Assembly (NCBI RefSeq): GCF_036181745.1
Contig: NZ_CP108080.1
Coordinates: 6,699,501-6,763,500 of the forward strand
Direction: 5' to 3'
Length of the DNA stretch: 64,000 nt
Origin: Streptomyces sp. NBC_00259
GTDB lineage: Bacteria; Actinomycetota; Actinomycetes; Streptomycetales; Streptomycetaceae
Shown here: piece after piece, positions 1 to 7,274 of the stretch
How positions within the stretch are numbered: the stretch's first letter is position 1
Layout of the letters: every line of letters begins with the position of its first letter
The notes under the pieces: model-generated
Seen by the model: the letters and a program-made list of their open reading frames with translations, nothing else
Told to the model about the DNA's origin: nothing
Database searches by the model: none
Translations under genes and position numbers: made by a program

Positions 1-361
1 TGCGGTGCATGAGAAGGTGACGGCTGGTGCCTTCCGGGAAGGCGTAGACCTTCTCGGTGGTTGAGTCGAGGGCCAGGAGCGAGTCCTGAAAGTAGCCCAA
101 GACCGCCCATTCTTCGGCTCCTGGAGGGCATGGACGCCCGATGGATGCCAGGAACTCACCGAGGAGTGCCGGGTCGTGAACCGGGTCCTTGACATCCATT
201 CGTGACAGGAACAAGTCGTCGTGGGGAAGGCCTACTTCGTGGAGCATGCGCATCGAGGGTGACTCGACGGTTTGGTGGTCATGCGCGTCGCGGGGGAACA
301 TGACGACGCCCGGCAGCCCGAACAAGCGGACAATGTCTGCCGTGCTGACGGAGTAATTCAT
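1..361 (-). CDS. SUKH-4-like immunity protein (partial, C-terminus beyond window)
   Basis: Reading the minus strand from the ATG at 361, the frame stays open to the window edge (about 120 residues, no stop). The start MNYSVSTADI is followed by FGLPGVVMFP and an LHEVGLPHDD segment, and later a GYFQDSLLALD stretch. This layout (short helix, F-G-x-x-G-hydrophobic, then x-x-G-L-P) resembles SUKH-4 immunity proteins of polymorphic toxin systems. It begins 28 bases after the stop of the deaminase toxin, with a GCGAGG-like ribosome binding site, the usual place for a cognate immunity gene. The family call is from memory of the pattern; the immunity role is inferred from position. Confidence 0.6.
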   Translation of the reverse strand, partial: MNYSVSTADIVRLFGLPGVVMFPRDAHDHQTVESPSMRMLHEVGLPHDDLFLSRMDVKDPVHDPALLGEFLASIGRPCPPGAEEWAVLGYFQDSLLALDSTTEKVYAFPEGTSRHLLMHR

Positions 362-389
362 GGCTGGAACCTCGCTGGGTGTGGTCGAG

Positions 390-1961
390 CTAGCGGCCGT
401 GGGCCTTTTTCAATCCATCGACATACTTTTGATGCTGGGCGTTGCCCTCTTCTCTCTTCCCGTTCAGCTGATCGTAGTCGACCACATCAGTCACGGTGAG
501 ACCGGGGTTGTGTGTGGCGAAGTGCTTTGCGAGCCATGCGTCACATCGGCTGTTGCGTTTCTGGCATGGTGCACGTTCGGTGAAAACCTCGTCCAGTCCG
601 GCTTGCTTTCCCTTGTGAATCAACGGGTATCCTATGACCCGCTCGGAGTGCATGCCGCGATCGCTGCGGCCGACGAGGATGATCTCCTTTTGCGAATCCG
701 AAGGGTCAATGTACCTACCGGCCGCATAGTTGTGCTTGCTCTCGTAGTCGTTATTGGCGTAGCGGGCGATCTGTGTAGCCTGTCCCAGCGGATCGTCGTA
801 CGGGTCGACTCGGCTCGACTTTACAACTGCGGTCTCGTCGTCCTGAACTCCCACCCTTGCCTTCTCGGCCCTGCTCTCGGGCCGCCACACCGTGCCGTTG
901 GACTCGAGAAGGTCGTGGATCCCCGACTTGTCGTCCTTGTCGACGGGCTTGAGTGTTCCGTCGGGTAGAAGCTGCTGCACCGTGCCGTCCTTGGCGAGGA
1001 GGTACATGGGTACGTCCTTGCCGTCTCCGTCCTTACGTCGAGGACTGCAGCCGTCGACCTTCTCCTTGACGTCCTTGTCGGTGCCGTCATTGGTTCGTTT
1101 GGTCTTGTCGAGGCCGTCGACGTTCTTCTCAATTTCCTTGTGCATCTTGACTGCGGTCGACTCGACCTTGTCTTCGGCCTTGTCGATGGCGGCACCGAAC
1201 TTGGCGAAACGGTCGTCCTTCTTGGTGACGAGACTGCGCTTTGCTCGCTTATCGCCGAAGGTCTTCTTCTTGTCGTGCAGTCGGCCATGCTCCTTGCCGA
1301 GCTGGTCAATGGCGTCAGCGAACTCTGCGAATTCGATCCAGAGGTCCTGTCCGACAGCGCTGGAGCCCTCGGGCAAGAGGGAGCCGTTCTTGTCGCGCCC
1401 GCCGGAGGCGGTGGTGTCGTCGAACAGGCCCTCGAGTTTGGTCAGGATCTCGCCTTCGATCTTCTCGACGGCAAGATCGACGAGTTGTGATACGAGCAGG
1501 TCGATGGCTTCCCTGATAGCCATTTTGAGCGCCAAGGCGGCGCCGGCACCGATCAGCGCGGAGAGGCCGCCGGTAAAGATGGCGCCGATCAGTCCGCCGG
1601 TTACGGCGGCAGCCGCCGTGCCGAGGTCGGCAATGACCGCTACCTTGCAGGTGGTGACGTAGCCTGCGCCGGTGTCCATCGCGCCGGCAAGCAGGTCCAT
1701 GGCGTCGGCCAGGTGCTTCATGTCCTGGCCGGAGACCTTGCCCCATCGCTGCCTGAAAGCGTCCACCGCGACGCCCTTGCTGCGGCCGGCCAAAACGTTA
1801 CTGCAGGCCTTGTTGGCGTCGCGGATGGTGTCGCGTAGCTCCTCGGCGAACTCGCGATACTCCCGTGCGGTGTCCTTGAGGTCGTCCTCATCGATGTCGG
1901 GCCAGTCGACGCCCACCATCTCCATGATGTCCCGCAGGTCTTCAGGCAGCTGTATGCCCAT
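390..1961 (-). CDS. WXG-type polymorphic toxin with C-terminal nucleic-acid deaminase domain
   Basis: About 523 residues. The N-terminal 100 are helical and WXG100/CpnT-like (RQRWGKVSG near 71-79). A glycine/alanine-rich hydrophobic segment lies at 107-146, then a long charged Lys/Asp linker (180-370). The C-terminal domain carries deaminase zinc motifs: H438-S-E440 and P465-C466 with a second cysteine at 473 (PC-x6-C), the pattern of toxin deaminases acting on nucleic acids or nucleotides. I chose ATG 1961 (MGIQLPEDL) over the longer frame to 1997 because GGGGGTG lies just upstream. There is no Sec signal, consistent with type VII-like export. The gene is followed immediately by a SUKH-like immunity gene. 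Substrate is unknown. Confidence 0.75.
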   Translation of the reverse strand: MGIQLPEDLRDIMEMVGVDWPDIDEDDLKDTAREYREFAEELRDTIRDANKACSNVLAGRSKGVAVDAFRQRWGKVSGQDMKHLADAMDLLAGAMDTGAGYVTTCKVAVIADLGTAAAAVTGGLIGAIFTGGLSALIGAGAALALKMAIREAIDLLVSQLVDLAVEKIEGEILTKLEGLFDDTTASGGRDKNGSLLPEGSSAVGQDLWIEFAEFADAIDQLGKEHGRLHDKKKTFGDKRAKRSLVTKKDDRFAKFGAAIDKAEDKVESTAVKMHKEIEKNVDGLDKTKRTNDGTDKDVKEKVDGCSPRRKDGDGKDVPMYLLAKDGTVQQLLPDGTLKPVDKDDKSGIHDLLESNGTVWRPESRAEKARVGVQDDETAVVKSSRVDPYDDPLGQATQIARYANNDYESKHNYAAGRYIDPSDSQKEIILVGRSDRGMHSERVIGYPLIHKGKQAGLDEVFTERAPCQKRNSRCDAWLAKHFATHNPGLTVTDVVDYDQLNGKREEGNAQHQKYVDGLKKAHGR

Positions 1962-2040
1962 CCGTGGCACCCCCGTCGTAGCAAGTCCGGTCCACAACGG
2001 TGATCCACTCTAGACGGATGCTCCTCCAACTGGACTGTGA
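1962..2040. other. spacer between NTPase and toxin genes
   Basis: This 79-base gap separates the NTPase gene stop from the toxin start. It holds the toxin ribosome binding site. I see no clear hairpin or promoter, so co-transcription with the upstream pair is possible but not shown. Confidence 0.4.
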
Positions 2041-3828
2041 CTATGAGCCGTTGACTGGTGCGGAAGGATTCGGGACGAGTGCAGTGATGGCCTCGTCCAT
2101 GCCGATCACGACGAGAGTCTCACCCGTCGCAGCACGCTGGGAGCAGACGGCCCGCACTGGTGGTCCCGGCCGGAAGGGAAGGACAGTTCCGCTGTCGAGG
2201 TCCATGTATTCGACCAGGCCATCGGCCCAGGCCACGATCAGTTCCAGGGAGTGAGCGGAGGAGGTACTCGCACTGATCGCCGCCAAGGAGGTGGACCTGC
2301 TCCGCAGGGGTTCGGGCATCGGCTCTGCCGCCGGGCTCCAGGCCCGGATGCGACCGTCAACACCGCCCGAGTAGACCAGCGTTATGTCCGTCCCGTTGAG
2401 CTCAAGCCCCGTAACGGCTTCAACGGGCCCATTGTGCAACAGCTGTGACGTGGCTTCTACCTCGCCACCTTTCCCTACGGAGAGAACGTGTACGTGTCCC
2501 GTGGCGTCTCCGAAGACGACACCGTCCGGCAGCGATGCGGCAGCCGTGAGCTTGGTGCCGTCTGGACGGTCCGGGAAGGCCAGCACGGCTTCACGTAGCC
2601 GGCTCCACGGGTCTGACTCTGGTTCGAGCAAGGCCTGCAGGCCCTGCTTCTGCGGAACCTCGCCAACAAGGCTGACCCCTCCGAACTCGTCGAGGACGGT
2701 GGCTGTGCCGTCGGGCAGGCACATCAGTGCCTTGGCCGGGCGGCTTCGACGGGTTGACAGGCGTCCGCGTGCAGTGCCCCCTACGCTGTCCAGCAGCCGT
2801 ATGGCACCGAGGAAATCAGCGCACAGGACGTGCTCGGCGTGCCGCGCCCTTCCTGTCGCAAGTGCGGAGACAGGCCCGGGCCAGCCCGAGTGTCCGCCCT
2901 CCAGTGTGTACGTGCGCACCAAGCGCCATGACTCGGGTTGAGTCATTTCTTCCAGAGCGGAACGGGCCTCGGAAGGTCGGCCACTGTCCAACGCCGCCAG
3001 TAAGGTCAGTGCGCGGGTGGAAACCTTCGTGGCGCCACAAAGAGCCTGGCCGGCCCTCAGCCACGCGCGGCCGAGGTCGCTCGCCATTTCCGCTGCCCGG
3101 TCCTCGTGTTCCAACCACGCGGTCACCGCATGCGGATCGGCTCGCACCATGGAACCCGCAGTAAAGGCGATGTCATCGACTTCACGGGGCACTGCCACCT
3201 GCAGGCCCGGGCTCACCACCGGGCCGGGATAGGGGTACAGCGGCCCCACGTCGACTGCAGGGGCGACTGTCTGCCCCCACTGGAGGAAGCCGCCGAAGTC
3301 CGTCCAACGGGGCTGGCTGAGATCCATAAGCGCCGGTCCGGGGTTCTGATCGAGGAGTTGCTCCGTGCACAGAGCGTCACTGCGGGACTCGACAACCAGC
3401 TTCACGTGAGGGATCTTCAGGAGAGGCAGGATGAGTTGGTCAACCACGGACCCGGCTGCCTGCGAAAGGTGGAGGTCACAAAGGACCAAAACGGTACGTC
3501 GCATGTCCTCGGCGATGCTCGCAATGAGTTCACCGGGTGCCCTCGCCACCACTCCCAAGTGATCTGCGAGAAGCCACGCAGCTCCCCGCAGACCCGAACC
3601 TGCCAGCGGCGCCACCGCGTGAGTTCGCCACGTGTTTCCATCGACGGATGGAATCTCGCCGTGCTTCACGAGCCACGCAAGCAGGTTGGACTTACCTGAA
3701 CCTGCCGGCCCCGTCAGCACGCACAACCGCGGAGCTCGGGCGTCGGCGAGCCACCCCAGCAGCGCGGATGCCGCAGGCTCCCGGCCGGCCCCCGGCCGCG
3801 GTTTTCGGACGGCCGTCCCCTCTGGCAC
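2041..3828 (-). CDS. P-loop NTPase with C-terminal beta-propeller-like region
   Basis: 595 residues starting at GTG 3828, with an AGGGGGA ribosome binding site a few bases upstream. Walker A GPAGSGKS is at 40-47, a Walker B-like VLVLCD at about 113-118, and VESRS (a sensor-like strand end) near 147. The C-terminal half contains repeating strands typical of WD40-like blades (FGDATGHVHVLS, YSGGVDGRIRAWSP, VAWADGLVEYMD). The layout recalls STAND-type signalling ATPases, but no C-terminal effector is visible. It begins 21 bases after the SUKH/deaminase gene and precedes the toxin gene, so it probably belongs to the same conflict module. Its function is not known; a sensor or switch role is inference. 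Confidence 0.65.
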   Translation of the reverse strand: MPEGTAVRKPRPGAGREPAASALLGWLADARAPRLCVLTGPAGSGKSNLLAWLVKHGEIPSVDGNTWRTHAVAPLAGSGLRGAAWLLADHLGVVARAPGELIASIAEDMRRTVLVLCDLHLSQAAGSVVDQLILPLLKIPHVKLVVESRSDALCTEQLLDQNPGPALMDLSQPRWTDFGGFLQWGQTVAPAVDVGPLYPYPGPVVSPGLQVAVPREVDDIAFTAGSMVRADPHAVTAWLEHEDRAAEMASDLGRAWLRAGQALCGATKVSTRALTLLAALDSGRPSEARSALEEMTQPESWRLVRTYTLEGGHSGWPGPVSALATGRARHAEHVLCADFLGAIRLLDSVGGTARGRLSTRRSRPAKALMCLPDGTATVLDEFGGVSLVGEVPQKQGLQALLEPESDPWSRLREAVLAFPDRPDGTKLTAAASLPDGVVFGDATGHVHVLSVGKGGEVEATSQLLHNGPVEAVTGLELNGTDITLVYSGGVDGRIRAWSPAAEPMPEPLRSRSTSLAAISASTSSAHSLELIVAWADGLVEYMDLDSGTVLPFRPGPPVRAVCSQRAATGETLVVIGMDEAITALVPNPSAPVNGS

Positions 3829-3849
3829 CTCATCCCCCTGGTTCTTGGG

Positions 3850-4728
3850 CTAACCCTGCCGACGACGAGCCTGGCGAGCGGCGAAGATGATGGCCTCTTT
3901 GAGTCCTTCTTCGCGTGATTCCGCAGATGCCCCGTACCCGAAGCTGTGAGTGAACTGCGCACGGGGGAAGGTATGTTGCATCCACACAGCACAGTAGTGA
4001 CCCGGCATGAAGCAAGGCTCAAGCTCGCAGTAGACCCGGGTGACCTGTTCCGGGCGCACTCCCGAGGACGAGAGCCGCTGCCAGATCCGCTCTTCGGGGT
4101 GCAACCTGCCAATCCCCGTGCTGTCCGTGACGACCTCCTTGCGCCCCCCTGCCAGCTCGAACTCGAAGGATGCCGAGAACGGGAAGTTCAGCGTGTGCCG
4201 TACGTCATCCAGGACACGCGGCCACCAGCTTTCACGCTCGGCGAAGGCCAGAGGGTCAAGCTCCTGGAGTCCAGTCATCAGGCTGTGCAGAACGGGCACG
4301 GCACCTTGCAAGCCGTCCGCCACAGCGATGCGCGACACAGCACGGTCCAGCAGGACGAGAGCCTCACTGAACAGATCGACGCTCGCGCTCACGTACATGT
4401 CCGGCAGCACCTCGGACAAGAACACTGCCTGGACCGCACCATCCGGCCTTACGCAAAGGTCGGCCCCACCGTCGGTCCCCAGACGCAACCAGCGGCTGAG
4501 CGGACCGGGCGGTGCCTGAAGCTGCTGACGCGAAGCAAAAGCGCCCAGCTGAGCTGCATCGCCGCTGGATGCTGCACGGAAGTACGGCCCGACAGCGACC
4601 GGTATGCCTTGCTCGCGTAGTGTCCGGGTAGCCCCCTCGGGGACATGGGAGCCCTGGAGCGCCACGGCGGGGAAACGGCGCAGACCCTCGGTGCCGAAAT
4701 GCTCAATGATCGGATTGTTCGTTGACAC
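3850..4728 (-). CDS. SUKH-4-like domain fused to a deaminase-like domain
   Basis: 292 residues from GTG 4728, with GAGGAG five bases upstream. The N-terminal half (FGTEGLRRFP, then REQGIPVAVGPYF) looks like a SUKH-4 domain. The C-terminal part carries HPEER (H210, E212) and CELEPC with C239 and C246 (PC-x6-C), i.e. the zinc-ligand set of the deaminase fold, followed by HSFGYG. Such fusions are known from surveys of toxin-linked deaminases (XOO_2897/YwqJ-like groups). It leads the operon with the NTPase gene. Whether it is toxin, immunity or a modifying effector is open; the SUKH half argues for an internally acting protein. Confidence 0.65.
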   Translation of the reverse strand: MSTNNPIIEHFGTEGLRRFPAVALQGSHVPEGATRTLREQGIPVAVGPYFRAASSGDAAQLGAFASRQQLQAPPGPLSRWLRLGTDGGADLCVRPDGAVQAVFLSEVLPDMYVSASVDLFSEALVLLDRAVSRIAVADGLQGAVPVLHSLMTGLQELDPLAFAERESWWPRVLDDVRHTLNFPFSASFEFELAGGRKEVVTDSTGIGRLHPEERIWQRLSSSGVRPEQVTRVYCELEPCFMPGHYCAVWMQHTFPRAQFTHSFGYGASAESREEGLKEAIIFAARQARRRQG

Positions 4729-5080
4729 CTGCGCTCCTCGCCGATGATCACACCGTGGCCATCGTAACTCCAGGGTTGATCAAGCCGGCCCCTGCGGTTC
4801 TGTGGTCGCGAGGAGCGGGCCGTCTGCCTGCTCCTCGTCCTGATCACCTGGGACCATCCCCGCCCGCGAGACGCGGCAGGACATCGAACTCGCGGGTGGC
4901 GCGGTGCGCGCCGGCGGTGGACGGCCCGTCGAGGACGCGCGGGTGACCCTGCTCCGGCCCGTGCTCCGGGCCCGTGAAATGGCTGGTCGCGGGCCCGAGT
5001 GACGGACGTCATTGGTCTGAACCACCAAGAGTTATCCACAGGGCTGGTCGGCTCGGCGGGCGGCGCGTACGGTTCCTGGC
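4729..5080. other. 352-base intergenic stretch with a possible gene remnant and an isolated DnaA-type box
   Basis: It separates the minus-strand toxin island from the plus-strand peptidase operon. The plus frame ending at the TGA of 5000-5002 reads as protein-like sequence from about 4862 (RETRQDIELAGGA, RPVEDARVTLL) but has an in-frame stop further up and no start, so it may be the tail of a decayed gene. TTATCCACA at 5032-5040 is an exact DnaA-box nonamer but stands alone. No transposase or attachment-site duplication was seen. Confidence 0.4.
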
Positions 5081-5081
5081 A
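5068..5081 (+). promoter_or_regulatory. candidate -10 element of a leaderless peptidase transcript
   Basis: TACGGT at 5068-5073 ends seven bases before the ATG of the M55 peptidase, and no purine-rich ribosome binding site is present. This spacing places transcription start at or next to the ATG, as in actinomycete leaderless genes. No good -35 is visible, so this is inference. Confidence 0.35.
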
Positions 5082-5914
5082 TGAAGATCCTGATCAGCGC
5101 CGACATGGAAGGCGCCACCGGCGTCACCTGGCCGGCTGATGTGCTGCCCGGCACCCCCCAATGGGAGCGGTGCCGGTCCCTGTTCACCTCGGACGTGAAC
5201 GCGGCGGTGCTCGGCTTCTTCGACGGCGGTGCCGACGAAGTGCTCATCAACGAGGCGCACTGGACCATGCGCAATCTGCTGCTGGAGCGCCTGGACGAGC
5301 GTGCGGAAATGCTGACAGGACGCCACAAGACGCTCTCCATGGTGGAAGGCGTGCAGCACGGCGATGTGGACGGCATCGCCTTTATCGGCTATCACACGGG
5401 CGCGGGCGCCGAGGGCGTCCTGGCCCACACCTACCTCGCGAACTCGATCACGGGCGTCTGGCTGAACGGCACCCGGGCGAGCGAGGGCCTGCTCAACGCC
5501 CAGGTGGTCGCGGAGTGCGGCGTTCCGGTGATCCTGGTGACCGGCGACGACCTCACCTGCGACGACGCCCTGGGGTATGCGCCCGAGGCCCGCAAGGTCG
5601 CGGTCAAGGACCATGTCTCGCGGTACGCGGCGGTGTGCCGTACCCCCGCCCGTACCGCTGCCGACATCCGCTCGGCAGCCAAGGAGGCCACCGCGCTCGC
5701 CGTCCGCCACGAGCCGGTGCAGGGCGGCCCGTTCACGGTGGAGCTGGAGTTCGACGCCGAGCATCTCGCCGCGGCCGCGACGGTGGTGCCCGGCACGGCC
5801 CGCAGCGGCGAGCGCCGCACCGTCTACACCAGCGAGACGATGTATGAGGCCATTCGTACGTTCAAGGCGGTCACGACGATCGTCTCTGCCGCCGTGGAGG
5901 AGCAGTATGGCTGA
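5081..5914 (+). CDS. M55 family D-aminopeptidase (DppA-like)
   Basis: 277 residues, full family length. It releases N-terminal D-amino acids from short peptides such as D-Ala-D-Ala in the cytoplasm. The M55 zinc residues are in register with DppA: D8 and E10 in SADMEG, H60 in NEAHW, H105 in GYHTGAG and E135 in TRASEG. It is the first gene of a four-peptidase run; the next ATG lies inside its last codons (8-base overlap), so translation is coupled. No ribosome binding site is visible and it may be leaderless. The adjacent LD-carboxypeptidase suggests cell-wall peptides as substrates, but that is inference. Confidence 0.9.
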   Translation: MKILISADMEGATGVTWPADVLPGTPQWERCRSLFTSDVNAAVLGFFDGGADEVLINEAHWTMRNLLLERLDERAEMLTGRHKTLSMVEGVQHGDVDGIAFIGYHTGAGAEGVLAHTYLANSITGVWLNGTRASEGLLNAQVVAECGVPVILVTGDDLTCDDALGYAPEARKVAVKDHVSRYAAVCRTPARTAADIRSAAKEATALAVRHEPVQGGPFTVELEFDAEHLAAAATVVPGTARSGERRTVYTSETMYEAIRTFKAVTTIVSAAVEEQYG

Positions 5915-7262
5915 CGTGACCCGCCCCGAAACGCAGACCGGATCACCGGTCGACGACATCGCCCTCGACGAGGTCGTGGCCTTCACCTCCGAACTCATCC
6001 GTATCGACACCACCAACCGCGGCGGCGGCGACTGCCGCGAGAGGCCCGCGGCCGAGTACGTCGCGGAGCGGCTCGCCGGAGCCGGACTGGAGCCCGTGCT
6101 GCTGGAGCGCACACCGGGCCGTACGAACGTGGTGGCCAGGATCGAGGGCACCGACCCGTCCGCCGACGCCCTGCTCGTCCACGGTCATCTCGACGTGGTC
6201 CCCGCCGAGCCCGCCGACTGGACCGTGCACCCCTTCTCCGGTGAGGTGCGCGACGGCGTCGTCTGGGGCCGCGGCGCGGTCGACATGAAGAACATGGACG
6301 CGATGGTCCTCGCGGTCGTCCGGGCGTGGAAGCGCGCCGGCATCCGGCCCCGGCGGGACATCGTCATCGCCTACACGGCGGACGAGGAGGCGAGCGCGGA
6401 GGACGGCTCGGGCTTCCTCGCCGATCAGCACCCGGAGCTCTTCGAGGGCTGCACGGAAGGCATCAGCGAATCCGGGGCCTTCACCTTCCACGCCGGACCC
6501 GGGATGTCGCTCTACCCGATCGCGGCGGGCGAGCGCGGTACGGCCTGGCTCAAGCTCACCGCCCACGGCCGCGCGGGCCACGGCTCCAAGGTCAACCGGG
6601 CCAACGCGGTCACCAGGCTCGCCGCGGCCATCGGCCGGATCGGCGCCCACGAGTGGCCGGTCCGCCTCACCCGGACCGTGCGGGCCGCCCTGTCCGAGCT
6701 TGCCGCGCTCTACGGCATCGACGTCGACGTCGACGCACCGGACTTTGACGTGGACGCCCTCATGGCCAAGCTCGGCCGGGCCGCCGCACTCGTCGAACCC
6801 GTCGTGCGCAACAGCGCCAACCCGACCATGCTCGACGCCGGATACAAGGTCAACGTGATCCCCGGGCACGCCACCGCCTTCGTCGACGGGCGGATGCTGC
6901 CCGGTGGCGAGGAGGAGTTCCGTGAGACCCTCGACCGGCTCACCGGACCCGACGTCGACTGGGAGTTCCACCACCGGGAGGTCGCCCTGGAGGCGCCCGT
7001 CGACTCCCCGACGTTCGCCAAACTGCGCGCGGCGATCGAGCGCTTCGACCCGGCCGGGCATGTCGTCCCGTTCTGCATGTCGGGCGGCACCGACGCCAAG
7101 CAGTTCTCCCGGCTCGGCATCACCGGGTACGGCTTCTCACCGCTGAAGCTGCCCGAGGAGTACGACTACGCGGCCATGTTCCACGGCGTCGACGAGCGCG
7201 TCCCCGTCGACGCACTCCATTTCGGCGTCCGCGTTCTCGACCACTATCTGAAGTCCGCATAG
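5907..7262 (+). CDS. M20/M28-type zinc peptidase (dipeptidase/deacylase family)
   Basis: 451 residues from ATG 5907; the frame extends further upstream but that part is antisense noise over the M55 gene, and GGAGGAG precedes this ATG. M20 motifs: HGHLDVVP (first zinc ligand His, Asp two residues on), GRGAVDMKN (bridging Asp), ADEEASAEDGSG (catalytic Glu and ligand), AGHGS in the dimerisation lid and FCMSGGTDA near the end. The family hydrolyses dipeptides or N-acyl amino acids. The 8-base overlap with the M55 gene and the S9 gene 12 bases downstream indicate one transcript. Exact substrate cannot be read from the sequence. Confidence 0.88.
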   Translation: MADVTRPETQTGSPVDDIALDEVVAFTSELIRIDTTNRGGGDCRERPAAEYVAERLAGAGLEPVLLERTPGRTNVVARIEGTDPSADALLVHGHLDVVPAEPADWTVHPFSGEVRDGVVWGRGAVDMKNMDAMVLAVVRAWKRAGIRPRRDIVIAYTADEEASAEDGSGFLADQHPELFEGCTEGISESGAFTFHAGPGMSLYPIAAGERGTAWLKLTAHGRAGHGSKVNRANAVTRLAAAIGRIGAHEWPVRLTRTVRAALSELAALYGIDVDVDAPDFDVDALMAKLGRAAALVEPVVRNSANPTMLDAGYKVNVIPGHATAFVDGRMLPGGEEEFRETLDRLTGPDVDWEFHHREVALEAPVDSPTFAKLRAAIERFDPAGHVVPFCMSGGTDAKQFSRLGITGYGFSPLKLPEEYDYAAMFHGVDERVPVDALHFGVRVLDHYLKSA

Positions 7263-7274
7263 GGGGAGTTGGCA

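Noticed and set aside
1961..1997. Longer toxin start (MWTGLATTG)
   Set aside because: No ribosome binding site, whereas ATG 1961 is preceded by GGGGGTG.
5032..5040. Replication origin suggested by TTATCCACA
   Set aside because: A single box with no dnaA/dnaN genes or box cluster; not an origin.
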